14,937 bases of DNA from Gammaproteobacteria bacterium. GTDB taxonomy: Bacteria > Pseudomonadota > Gammaproteobacteria > Pseudomonadales > Pseudohongiellaceae. The stretch spans positions 7,220-22,156 of the forward strand of contig DORE01000082.1 in the NCBI GenBank assembly GCA_003514305.1, given 5' to 3'. Made by a program: the position numbers and the translations under genes. Shown here piece after piece: positions 6,994-13,840 of the stretch (position 1 is its first letter; the number at the start of each line of letters is the position of its first letter). Below the pieces are notes generated by a model. The model saw only the letters and a program-made list of their open reading frames with translations, was not told the DNA's origin and made no database searches.

Positions 6994-7558
6994 GCTCTTC
7001 CTCCATGGTTTGCTTAAGTTTCTTAAGTGCAGCGTAGAATCGTGTTTTAGCGGTATTTTCAGAGATATCCTGCACGTCTGCGATCTCTTCAAAGGTCATC
7101 GACTGAAAAACCTTTAGCTCAACGACCAACCGCTGAGCCAATGGCAGCTGGCTTAGTTTCTCGACGATCCGCTGATTGAGCTCAGAGTTCATCAGACTCA
7201 TATCCGGCTCTTGCTGCCGATCTGCGGAAAAGCTCGCCAGCGGATCCGCCTCCCATTCCGCGTTAACCGAAATACCGGCCAACAGCCTTTTGCGCCGGTT
7301 TAAATCTATCGCCTTGTTATGGGCAATACGAAAAAGCCAACTACTGAATTTAGCGTCACCGCGAAATCGATGCAGATTGCGATAAACACCAAGGAAGACC
7401 TCTTGCAGCAAATCCATCGCGTCGCTCCGACTACCCATCAGACGCACACCTTGGTTAAAAACCCTGCTTTCATAGCGCTTGACTAGCTTTTCCCACGCTT
7501 GAGGCGAACCGGCGAGAACAGCAGCAATCAGCGCTTCATCTTCATCAATCACGCTCAT
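6980..7558 (-). CDS. ECF-family RNA polymerase sigma factor (sigma-E-like)
   Basis: The 192-residue protein has the two-domain architecture of group 4 sigma factors. Region 2 is at about 21-90, with DAMDLLQEVFLGVYRNLHRF for core binding and the -10 reading segment FSSWLFRIAHNKAIDLNRR. After a linker at 91-125, region 4 is at about 128-182 (LSQLPLAQRLVVELKVFQSMTFEEIA, helix-turn-helix ending in ENTAKTRFYAALKKL). It resembles RpoE/SigX-type factors but is not specifically RpoE: the neighbours are not rseA, rseB or mucD. The ATG at 7558 overlaps the stop of a preceding 49-codon frame by ATGA, and the 3' end overlaps the anti-sigma gene by 14 bases. Its activity is presumably controlled by that anti-sigma. 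The promoters it recognises are unknown, and I found no obvious autoregulated promoter within the operon. Confidence 0.95.
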   Translation of the reverse strand: MSVIDEDEALIAAVLAGSPQAWEKLVKRYESRVFNQGVRLMGSRSDAMDLLQEVFLGVYRNLHRFRGDAKFSSWLFRIAHNKAIDLNRRKRLLAGISVNAEWEADPLASFSADRQQEPDMSLMNSELNQRIVEKLSQLPLAQRLVVELKVFQSMTFEEIADVQDISENTAKTRFYAALKKLKQTMEEEHVLP

Positions 7559-7704
7559 AGCAGCTCATCCAAGACTCTCACCAACCCAGCACGAAGCGTT
7601 AGGGCCTCTTTCTGCGCATCAAAGGATATTGGTGTATGACGAATAGGTCGCAAGCCTTGCGGAAATAGTTTGCTCGGTGCCGACTCGTTAAAGTGAGTAG
7701 GCAT
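7555..7704 (-). CDS. Unrecognised 49-residue protein between rhodanese and sigma factor
   Basis: This short frame opens at ATG 7704 (MPTHFNESAPSKLF...) and stops at TGA 7557-7555, in the arrangement ATGA with the sigma-factor start. Its start overlaps the end of the rhodanese gene by 17 bases. Upstream there is GAAAGAG, with the GAG about five bases before the ATG, a modest ribosome-binding site. Overlap at both ends inside an operon is what a genuine small gene would show. Without it there would be a non-coding gap of about 130 bases in an otherwise packed operon. The product has a proline-rich N-terminal half with basic residues and a leucine-rich amphipathic C-terminal helix (about residues 29-49). 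There is no signal peptide or membrane segment. I do not recognise the family. It could act as a small partner of the sigma factor or only as a translational coupler. Confidence 0.5.
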   Translation of the reverse strand: MPTHFNESAPSKLFPQGLRPIRHTPISFDAQKEALTLRAGLVRVLDELL

Positions 7705-8128
7705 GCAGCTCTTTCGGGATCAAAACGCCCCACGCGCGGTTGTAGGGATGGACTTTAGACGTGCTGCCGGACGCGTTTTTCAAACCATAACCACGCTCTA
7801 CCCATCCAAAAACCGAATGCCTGAGATTCTTAACATTTTCGTAGCCCAGACTTTCTAGTCTTTCGGCAACGGCCGCTGATCGATAACCCACAGAGCAATA
7901 AACAACAATGGGTTCGGCATAATCTGGGAAGGCAGCGGCAATGGCAGTCGAGCTCTGCAAATTGGGAGCCTCGGGAATGTGACTTATGCCATACTCCTCA
8001 GGAAGCCTGACGTCGATTATCGCCGGCTTTTCATTGAGCTGCAGTGTAGCCCGAAGGCTTTCAGCGGAGACGAACTCCACTTTAGGGAAAGTTCTGGCGA
8101 TTTTTAGGTCAACGTTCTGCCAGTCCAT
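7688..8128 (-). CDS. Single-domain rhodanese-like protein
   Basis: The product is a 146-residue cytoplasmic rhodanese-fold protein, probably a sulfur-transferase or persulfide carrier. The family features are the IDVRLPEEY motif near the start, the active-site loop C-S-V-G-Y-R-S with the catalytic cysteine at residue 78, and the ESLGYENVKNL segment after it. About 30 residues extend beyond the usual domain end (KVHPYNRAWGVLIPKE), containing neither cysteine nor a signal. I chose ATG 8128 because GAGG stands nine bases before it. ATG 8146 is in frame and would add six residues but lacks a ribosome-binding site. The gene overlaps the following small frame by 17 bases, so it is the first gene of the sigma-factor operon and lies 146 bases after leuA. 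The physical link to an ECF/anti-sigma pair could mean a role in redox or sulfur sensing, but nothing here proves it. Confidence 0.88.
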   Translation of the reverse strand: MDWQNVDLKIARTFPKVEFVSAESLRATLQLNEKPAIIDVRLPEEYGISHIPEAPNLQSSTAIAAAFPDYAEPIVVYCSVGYRSAAVAERLESLGYENVKNLRHSVFGWVERGYGLKNASGSTSKVHPYNRAWGVLIPKELHAYSL

Positions 8129-8274
8129 ATCAAGAAGCCTCAACATTAATCACGATAAAGGCACGCCCACGAGTACTTTCAGCATGAATTGTCAAAATCC
8201 TGCGCTCGCGGGCAGTAGCGGCAACTCGAGGAAACTACCCCCCTGCTGCTTGACTGACCGGGAAAGAATTACCC

Positions 8275-9951
8275 TCATGCTACCGCAGAACGCTCGCGCA
8301 GCAGATGGCTCGCAGCGCCCATAAACGCGTTCAGAGAGGAGGCGATAATATCTTTACTGATGGCAACACCACTGTGTCGCTGACCGTCACATCGGATCTG
8401 AATATAGGTCACCGCTTCGGCATCAGCGCCCTGACCCAGAGCGTGCTCACCATACTCCATAACTTCAAAATCAAGCTTGATTGCATCCTTGAGCGCTCCA
8501 ACGAATGCATCGAGCACACCGTTACCTTCGCCGTTTATTGCAATTATTTCTCCAAAATACTTCAGCTTTGCTTCAAACGTTTCGCGCCCTTCATGCTTGG
8601 CAATGGTGAAGTCTTCCAGGCTCAGGATTTTCGCACTATCGAGATAGTGGATGTTAAATAAAGCCCAGATCTGGTCAGGGCTGATCTCCTGTCCGGTATC
8701 CTCGGTGACTTTTTGCACGACCCGACTGAACTCAATCTGCAGCCAGCGCGGCAACTGAAACCCAAACTTGTTGGCCAGCACGTAGGCAACGCCTCCCTTA
8801 CCGGATTGACTGTTTACGCGAATCACATCCTGGTAAGTACGTCCGATATCGCGAGGATCAATTGGCAAATATGCAATTTCCCAGGGGGCTCCCTCTTCGT
8901 AAATGTCCAAACATTTTTTAATTGCATCCTGATGAGAACCCGAAAAAGCAGTAAATACCAAATCGCCAGAGTAAGCCTGGCGTGGATGGACATCAATCTG
9001 CGTACATTCTCGGACCACCGAAACAATGCGATCCATGTCGTGTAAATCAAGTCCCGGATCAATACCCTGACTGTAGAGATTCATCGCCATAATCACGATG
9101 TCCATATTGCCTGTTCGCTCGCCGTTGCCAAGCAATGTCCCCTCGACCCGCTGGGCACCCGCCATCACAGCCAATTCCGCAGCAGCCACTGCAGAGGCTC
9201 GATCATTATGAGTGTGAAGGCTGATAATCACCGAATCACGATTCTGCAGCTTACGGCAAAAATACTCGATTTGATCGGCGTAAACATTGGGTGTTGCCAT
9301 CTCTACTGTCGCCGGCAGGTTGATGATGGCGGGGCGCTCAGTAGTAGGTTGCCAGATCGCATTCACCGCATTACAAACCTCTACCGCAAAATCCATTTCT
9401 GTGCCAGTAAAGCTCTCCGGCGAATACTGGAATACCCATTCGGTTTCAGGCGCCAGCTCCGCGCAACGCTTCACTTCGGTTGCACCTGCCGCTGCGATTT
9501 CGAGAATGCCGGCTTCATCTGTTTTAAACACCTTTTCACGCTGCACTGTCGACGTTGAATTGTAGACGTGCAAAATTGCTCTTCGAGCTCCGCGGAGGGA
9601 CTCGAAAGTTCGCTGAATCAATTCTGGACGTGCCTGCGTCAGCACCTGTATGGTGACGTCGTTAGGCACTCGATTCTCCTCAATCAAACAACGCACAAAA
9701 TCAAAGTCTGGCTGAGAAGCTGCAGGAAATCCTACTTCGATCTCCTTAAAACCGACTTCAACTAGAAGACCAAACATTTTCTTTTTTTGTTCAACCGACA
9801 TCGGCTCAATCAAAGCCTGATTTCCGTCTCGGAGATCGACACTGCACCATACAGGCGCAAGCTCGATCACCTGGTCTGGCCAGGTTCTGTCCCTCAGCTT
9901 AATCGGCTGAAAAGGCTTATATTTACGGTGATCAAATCCGCTGATTGGCAT
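8275..9951 (-). CDS. leuA: 2-isopropylmalate synthase, class II (pseudomonad type)
   Basis: LeuA condenses acetyl-CoA with 2-oxoisovalerate to give 2-isopropylmalate, the first committed step of leucine biosynthesis. The 558-residue product is the long form found in pseudomonads and actinobacteria. The HMGL-like catalytic barrel begins with WCSVDLRDGNQAL (R41, D42 near the metal site). It includes EVGFPAASQPDFDF, the substrate/metal HTHND motif near residue 248, and GNGERTGNMD. The C-terminal part from about 430 is the LeuA dimer domain, which normally carries leucine feedback inhibition and contains the GNGVLDAF segment. ATG 9951 has GGAG eight bases upstream. The gene stands divergent from an Lrp-family regulator across about 380 bases (intergenic entries), and leuB, leuC and leuD are not nearby. 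No canonical terminator was found after its stop. Confidence 0.97.
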   Translation of the reverse strand: MPISGFDHRKYKPFQPIKLRDRTWPDQVIELAPVWCSVDLRDGNQALIEPMSVEQKKKMFGLLVEVGFKEIEVGFPAASQPDFDFVRCLIEENRVPNDVTIQVLTQARPELIQRTFESLRGARRAILHVYNSTSTVQREKVFKTDEAGILEIAAAGATEVKRCAELAPETEWVFQYSPESFTGTEMDFAVEVCNAVNAIWQPTTERPAIINLPATVEMATPNVYADQIEYFCRKLQNRDSVIISLHTHNDRASAVAAAELAVMAGAQRVEGTLLGNGERTGNMDIVIMAMNLYSQGIDPGLDLHDMDRIVSVVRECTQIDVHPRQAYSGDLVFTAFSGSHQDAIKKCLDIYEEGAPWEIAYLPIDPRDIGRTYQDVIRVNSQSGKGGVAYVLANKFGFQLPRWLQIEFSRVVQKVTEDTGQEISPDQIWALFNIHYLDSAKILSLEDFTIAKHEGRETFEAKLKYFGEIIAINGEGNGVLDAFVGALKDAIKLDFEVMEYGEHALGQGADAEAVTYIQIRCDGQRHSGVAISKDIIASSLNAFMGAASHLLRERSAVA

Positions 9952-10190
9952 TCGAAAAACTCCATCGCAATTGCAGCGCCTGAATCAAAACGGCTTGCCC
10001 GGGCGCCAAAAAAGAATCTTCTACTACAACATCTCATCGAGAGCCGATGTTTGCACACCGCGCCCTTTTTAATCTGATTCTCGAGGTTCCCTTGTGGAAA
10101 ACCCTTCTCCGGGCTGCATCATCTTGTGAACGATAACCCTGTTTCGAGAACGCGTGATCATGGTAGTGGAACTTCGCTGGCATTTCTACA
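9952..10190 (-). promoter_or_regulatory. Long untranslated leader region of leuA
   Basis: About 240 bases lie between the AT-rich promoter zone and leuA, longer than needed for a simple leader. On the leuA strand a 49-codon frame runs from ATG 10183 to TGA 10034. It overlaps by ATGA a second frame that opens at 10037 with MRCCSRRFFFG and runs into the start of leuA, ending at 9894. Neither frame has a good ribosome-binding site, and neither is rich in leucine codons, so a classic leucine attenuator is not supported. A small hairpin CATCG-AGAGC-CGATG sits at 10035-10049. A run of six T on the leuA strand lies at 10013-10008, too far from the hairpin to be a normal terminator. The function is undecided. 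Confidence 0.3.
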
Positions 10191-10192
10191 TA

Positions 10193-10209
10193 CAATTTCT
10201 ATGAAATTG
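10193..10209. promoter_or_regulatory. Inverted repeat 1, probable Lrp-family operator
   Basis: CAATTTC-TAT-GAAATTG is a perfect 17-bp dyad with seven-base arms. It is AT-rich, as are Lrp/AsnC family sites, and lies between divergent leuA and the Lrp-family gene. It covers the position expected for the -35 of the TATAAT at 10226-10231. It is the best-formed of three regularly spaced dyads. Confidence 0.5.
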
Positions 10210-10219
10210 GTGGTTTCTT

Positions 10220-10233
10220 AGATTTTATAATCT
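10220..10233. promoter_or_regulatory. Inverted repeat 2, overlapping a consensus -10 box for the regulator gene
   Basis: AGATT-TTAT-AATCT is a 14-bp dyad with its centre 25.5 bp from that of repeat 1. It contains the plus-strand hexamer TATAAT at 10226-10231, a perfect -10 box for the Lrp-family gene. No good -35 is found at 16-18 bp (GAAATT at 17 bp). Binding here would block the promoter, fitting autorepression, which is common in this family. The mRNA leader would be about 90 bases. Confidence 0.45.
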
Positions 10234-10244
10234 TATTTTGATAT

Positions 10245-10258
10245 ATTATTAGCATAAT
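10245..10258. promoter_or_regulatory. Inverted repeat 3, possible Lrp-family operator
   Basis: ATTAT-TAGC-ATAAT has five-base arms and its centre is 25 bp from that of repeat 2. Alone it would be unremarkable in AT-rich DNA. The even spacing with the other two is the reason to list it. Confidence 0.35.
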
Positions 10259-10328
10259 CACCCATATTACCTGTTTAAAATAGATAACTTTCTTGTCGGA
10301 TTACGGAGCATCAAATGGTGAGTTTTTA

Positions 10329-10814
10329 ATGAAGTTAGACAAGCTAGACAAACGAATTTTGCGAGAGTTACAGCGTGAAGGGACCATCACAAACCTCGAG
10401 CTGGCGGAGCGGATCGGCTTGTCCCCCTCCCCTTGCGCTAGACGAGTAAAGCAACTTGAGGATGCAGGGATTATTCTCGGAAGAGTCACCTTGCTAAACC
10501 CCAAAAAGCTAGACTTGAAAATGACTGCATTAATTCAGATAAGCATGGATCGGCACACCCCTGATCGTTTCCAAAAATTCGAAGAACAAATCAAAACTTA
10601 CGCAGAAGTAACCGAATGCTTGCTTATCACCGGACAGTCAGCTGATTATCAGTTAAAAGTTGTGGTGCCGGACATGGAGTACTATCAGGAATTCCTGTTG
10701 AATAAAATCACCCGCATCGAGGGCGTTACCGATGTGCATTCAAGCTTTATTCTGCGAGAGGTCCAAAGCACCACAGAACTGCCCCTCGACCACATTGAAT
10801 CACCTTTGACTTGA
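10329..10814 (+). CDS. Lrp/AsnC-family transcriptional regulator
   Basis: The 161-residue protein is a close relative of E. coli Lrp. The N-terminal helix-turn-helix occupies about residues 1-50 (LDKRILRELQREG, ISNVELS-like TNLELAERIGLSPSPC, RRVKQLEDAGII). The C-terminal RAM effector and oligomerisation domain spans about 65-140 (TALIQISMDRH, TECLLITGQSADYQLKVVVPDMEYY, GVTDVHSSF). Such proteins form octamers or hexadecamers that wrap DNA and respond to leucine or other amino acids. I chose ATG 10329 because GGTGAG lies six bases before it and the sequence then begins as the family does. A TTG at 10293 would add 12 unlikely residues. It is divergent from leuA, so a role in leucine synthesis and in its own control is likely. 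Whether it is the orthologue of Lrp or a paralogue is open. It is convergent with the response regulator gene, with nine bases between stops. Confidence 0.92.
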   Translation: MKLDKLDKRILRELQREGTITNLELAERIGLSPSPCARRVKQLEDAGIILGRVTLLNPKKLDLKMTALIQISMDRHTPDRFQKFEEQIKTYAEVTECLLITGQSADYQLKVVVPDMEYYQEFLLNKITRIEGVTDVHSSFILREVQSTTELPLDHIESPLT

Positions 10815-10823
10815 TGTAAGCTC

Positions 10824-11651
10824 TCATGGTTCGGGGAAGAAATGCTTGATCTTGTTTTTGTAAGAACGGCTCATCTTTAGAGTCGAGCCACCACTGAGGG
10901 TAAGATAATATTCTCCATTTACATGGGAGGAAGCCTTTTCCACACGATCAAGGTTGACGATAGTCGAGCGATGCACCCGCTGAAAAACCGAAGGGTCTAG
11001 CTTGGCTTCGAGCTCTTTCATGGTTATGCGCATGATGTGGGTCTTTTTTCCAACATGAACACACATGTAATCACCCGCCGCGTCAATCCAGTCAATTTCC
11101 CTGACCGGAACGAAGCTTGTCGAAGATCCATCCTTGATTGCAAGGCGGTCTATCTGTTTCTCCAGCGCGTCGCCAGTCAACAGGACATCTGTGATGGCAC
11201 GTTCTGATTTTCCAGACAATGAGACCACCATTTTCAGCAGCTTTTGTTTGTCCACCGAGCTTACTTGCTCAGCTTTGCGTGCCAAACACCTATTAACTGC
11301 GGCCTTGAGGCGTTCGCGCTCAACCGGCTTCAACAAATAATCAATCGCGTAAACTTTAAAAGCATCTACAGCAAACGCATCAAATGCGGTAACAAAAACC
11401 ACCATTGGCATCGCATCGCCCTGAATCTGGCTGATCAATTCGAATCCCGTTACCCCTGGCATTTGGATATCAAGAAAGACCACATCCGGCTCAAATTCCC
11501 CAATAGCTCGGAGAGCACTCCTACCATTTTCGCACTGTTCCAAAATTTCAACAGAGCCAAGTTCCTCTAGCCTTAGAGCCAGACCTTCGCGCGCAAGCCT
11601 CTCATCGTCCACAACCAGTGCGGTCAAAGGGAACTTCTCACTCTGTGTCAT
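10824..11651 (-). CDS. LytTR-family response regulator
   Basis: This 275-residue cytoplasmic protein has an N-terminal receiver domain (about 9-125) with the acidic pair D15/D16, the phosphorylation site D61 (FLDIQMPG), T88 and K108 (LLKPV). The C-terminal LytTR DNA-binding domain at about 170-275 has the family's segments VREIDWIDAAGDYMCVH, MRITMKELEAKL, and VFQRVHRSTIVNLDRV. It is the kind found as AlgR, YpdB/BtsR and LytR. It lies with the kinase gene in an overlapping pair, its ATG 14 bases inside the kinase gene and preceded by GAGG at seven bases. LytTR regulators bind direct repeats near promoters, but I could not point to its target. Identity with AlgR is not supported, because the receiver sequence is generic and no hem genes follow. 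Confidence 0.93.
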   Translation of the reverse strand: MTQSEKFPLTALVVDDERLAREGLALRLEELGSVEILEQCENGRSALRAIGEFEPDVVFLDIQMPGVTGFELISQIQGDAMPMVVFVTAFDAFAVDAFKVYAIDYLLKPVERERLKAAVNRCLARKAEQVSSVDKQKLLKMVVSLSGKSERAITDVLLTGDALEKQIDRLAIKDGSSTSFVPVREIDWIDAAGDYMCVHVGKKTHIMRITMKELEAKLDPSVFQRVHRSTIVNLDRVEKASSHVNGEYYLTLSGGSTLKMSRSYKNKIKHFFPEP

Positions 11652-12729
11652 AGGGGATCCTCACACTCACTGCGAGCCCACGCGACGTCTCGTTTGTAAA
11701 AGTCAAAAAATGATTAGCTCCGTACATTTCGGCCAAGCGGCTTCTTATGTTGCTTACACCTACTCCTTTTGAGAAGGAAAACTGAGTGTCGCTCTCTTGC
11801 TCAGCTGACAGGCCTGGGCCGTCGTCAATCACTCTTATCTCGAGATCTTCTCCAGCCTGTGCGGCATGAATAGAAATCGTACCGCCCTGTTCCTTTTTTG
11901 ATATGCCATGCTTGATAGAATTTTCAATCACTGGCTGCAACAGCATGCTAGGAACCAACCCTCGGCCGGCTTCTGAAGTCACCTTGATATCAGTTTTCAG
12001 TCTATCGCCGAATCTTACTCTTTCAATATCAAGATAGAGCTGACAGGTTTTTAACTCGTGAGCCAAGCTGACCCGTTGAAGCGGCGAGTGATCGAGCGAA
12101 TAGCGGAGGAATTGACTGAGTTTGGTCAGCATCTCGTTGGCAGGCTCGGTCGCTTTAGATAGCACCAGGGTCGAGATTGCATTCAGAGTATTAAAAAGGA
12201 AATGAGGATTAAGTTGATATCGCAGCATCAACAATTGAGCCTCACTAGCCAAAGCTTCCATACGCAAACTCTTTTCTTTCTCGGCCTGCAAGAGCTCATA
12301 GTATTTGATGATGAAGTAAAGCGCGCTCCAAGACAGCATGAGCGGAAATGACGAAAAGAATAAACCATCAAAAAGCTCTTCAAAGCGAGCTGTGCGAGGG
12401 TCCAACTCCCCCCCGAGTGGCAGTGCGGAAAAATAGTTGCGAAATGGCTGCCAGACTGTCGCTGCTGCTAACGAACCAATCCAGGTGACCAGAAACCGAA
12501 TTATGAAACCGCGCTCCCAGAACAGTCGATACAGGGAGCGAAGGCCAATAGTGAAAGCCATGCCAACCAACGCAACCAGTGTCCAAGTGATCATCCGAGG
12601 AACAAGGAACTCAGGCCACAGAAACAGATCTCGAAAGGACAGCAGAGCGACCCAGACTGACCAGCCCAGAGTTTGGAGAATCCAGAACTGACTTCGTTTT
12701 ATCAGCGCGATCGGATTACTGGTCTTCAT
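11638..12729 (-). CDS. Multi-pass membrane sensor histidine kinase (LytS/YehU-like, HisKA_7TM-less)
   Basis: The 363-residue protein is the sensor of the LytTR pair. Four hydrophobic segments are visible at about residues 14-33, 44-66, 76-95 and 122-142, with only short loops between them and no extracellular domain. A coiled segment at 145-168 leads into the His_kinase domain. The phosphorylated histidine H176 lies in QLNPHFLFNTLNAIS. ATP-binding boxes are N270 in LLQPVIENSIKHG, DDGPG (302-306) and GVGVSNIR. This is the LytS/YehU class of kinase, which lacks the classical HisKA dimerisation domain. The start ATG has no clear ribosome-binding site. The gene lies 35 bases after the mdh stop, so read-through from mdh is possible. 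Its signal is unknown. Confidence 0.92.
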   Translation of the reverse strand: MKTSNPIALIKRSQFWILQTLGWSVWVALLSFRDLFLWPEFLVPRMITWTLVALVGMAFTIGLRSLYRLFWERGFIIRFLVTWIGSLAAATVWQPFRNYFSALPLGGELDPRTARFEELFDGLFFSSFPLMLSWSALYFIIKYYELLQAEKEKSLRMEALASEAQLLMLRYQLNPHFLFNTLNAISTLVLSKATEPANEMLTKLSQFLRYSLDHSPLQRVSLAHELKTCQLYLDIERVRFGDRLKTDIKVTSEAGRGLVPSMLLQPVIENSIKHGISKKEQGGTISIHAAQAGEDLEIRVIDDGPGLSAEQESDTQFSFSKGVGVSNIRSRLAEMYGANHFLTFTNETSRGLAVSVRIPYDTE

Positions 12730-12764
12730 TCGCTAGCAACCAAAACACCGCTATTTTAAAGCCG

Positions 12765-13742
12765 CTACGGAAGCAGCTCGGCGATAGCGTCTCTTTCTTC
12801 AATGAGCTCGGTTTCAGACTTGTCCATCAGCTGCTGGCTGAACGCATTGACAGCAAGACCCTGCACAATCTCATAGCTGCCGCCAGAGCAGATTACTGGG
12901 AAGGAATAGATAAGGCCCTTCTCCACCCCGTAACTACCATCACTGTGGATGCCCATGCTGACGGTTTTTCCCGCTGTACCTAACGCCCAGTCTCGCATAT
13001 GCTCGATAGCCGCATTAGCCGCAGAGGCCGCAGACGATGCTCCTCTTGCCTTGATTATAGCCGCACCGCGTTGCTGCACAGTGGGGATAAAGTTATTAGC
13101 AGTCCAATCCTGACCCACCAACTCCATCGCCGCAGTCCCGGCAACGGAGCAATGATGGATATCGGGATATTGGGTGGCAGAGTGATTGCCCCAGATGATC
13201 ATGCTTTCCACCTCAGAGCTGTACTTGCCTGTCTTTGCAGCGAGCTGAGAAATGGCGCGATTATGATCAAGCCGCGTCATTGCTGTAAACTGGCTCGGAT
13301 CTAAATTTGGTGCATTACGATAGGCAATTAGTGCATTTGTGTTCGCTGGATTACCCACCACCAAGACTTTCACGTCACGGCTGGCAACTGCATTGATGGC
13401 GGCACCCTGCTCAGAAAATATTCTGGCATTCGCTTCCAGCAGATCCTTTCGTTCCATGCCAGGCCCACGAGGTCTAGCGCCAACCAGCAGACAGTAGTCC
13501 ACACCCTTGAACGCCACCATCGGATCATCCGTCGCAACGATACCGTCCACCAGCGGAAATGCGCAGTCTTCGATTTCCATTACAGTCCCTTTCAACGCAT
13601 CGAGCGCCGGTGTGACCTCCAAGAGCTGCAGAATAACGGGCTGATCCGCACCCAGCATACCTCCAGCGGCAATACGAAACAAAAGGGAATAACTTATCTG
13701 ACCAGCAGCGCCGGTCACGGCAACACGCACAGGTGCTTTCAT
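12765..13742 (-). CDS. mdh: Malate dehydrogenase
   Basis: Mdh interconverts malate and oxaloacetate with NAD in the TCA cycle. The 325-residue product is the LDH-like cytosolic type found in many beta- and gammaproteobacteria and actinobacteria, not the 312-residue E. coli type. The Rossmann glycine motif is GAAGQIS (G11, G14). E42 at the end of the second strand (LQLLEV) indicates NAD rather than NADP. The substrate arginines are R92 and R98 in RPRGPGMERKD and R157 in TRLDHNRA, and the proton-relay histidine is H187 in IIWGNHS. ATG 13742 has AAGGA about 10 bases upstream. A promoter lies upstream (separate entry). The preceding gene is queA, 129 bases away, and the kinase gene follows 35 bases after the stop. 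Confidence 0.97.
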   Translation of the reverse strand: MKAPVRVAVTGAAGQISYSLLFRIAAGGMLGADQPVILQLLEVTPALDALKGTVMEIEDCAFPLVDGIVATDDPMVAFKGVDYCLLVGARPRGPGMERKDLLEANARIFSEQGAAINAVASRDVKVLVVGNPANTNALIAYRNAPNLDPSQFTAMTRLDHNRAISQLAAKTGKYSSEVESMIIWGNHSATQYPDIHHCSVAGTAAMELVGQDWTANNFIPTVQQRGAAIIKARGASSAASAANAAIEHMRDWALGTAGKTVSMGIHSDGSYGVEKGLIYSFPVICSGGSYEIVQGLAVNAFSQQLMDKSETELIEERDAIAELLP

Positions 13743-13786
13743 GACGAGAGATGTCCTTGTAATAAACTATTTTTAGGTTTTGTCCA

Positions 13787-13814
13787 AGTATATCAGAAAC
13801 TTCGCTGCTGTCAG
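13787..13814 (-). promoter_or_regulatory. Sigma-70 promoter for mdh
   Basis: On the minus strand CTGACA (13814-13809, five of six consensus) and TATACT (13792-13787, five of six) are 16 bases apart. Transcription would begin near 13780, giving a leader of about 38 bases with the AAGGA ribosome-binding site. The -35 overlaps the left arm of the inverted repeat listed next. Confidence 0.6.
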
Positions 13815-13840
13815 AGCCCTGTCCCAAATCTGGCTCTCAG
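13808..13840. repeat. Inverted repeat overlapping the mdh -35 box
   Basis: CTG-tc-AGAGCC and GGCTCT-CAG form arms of nine bases with a two-base bulge around a 13-base centre. No T run follows on either strand, so it is not a normal terminator for queA. Because one arm contains the -35 of mdh, an operator is a reasonable alternative to an RNA hairpin in queA read-through transcripts. Confidence 0.4.

Noticed and set aside
6994..7092. Longer anti-sigma start adding 33 residues
   Set aside because: The extension overlaps the sigma gene deeply, has no ribosome-binding site, and displaces the zinc domain from its usual N-terminal place. ATG 6993 has GGAGGA.
8190..8195. TTGACA before the rhodanese gene as its promoter
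   Set aside because: The -35 is perfect, but there is no acceptable -10 at 15-19 bases, so it was not listed.
8192..8278. 28-codon frame starting in ATGA overlap with the leuA stop
   Set aside because: There is no ribosome-binding site before it, no recognisable sequence, and it ends in the gap before the rhodanese. Chance overlap is the simpler reading.
10035..10049. Leucine attenuator terminator in front of leuA
   Set aside because: The hairpin is only five base pairs, the T run is more than 20 bases away, and no leucine-codon run is present upstream.
10824..12729. Identification of the two-component pair as algZ-algR
   Set aside because: The domain layout is the same, but the sequences are generic for LytS/LytTR pairs and the usual hemC/argH neighbours are absent.
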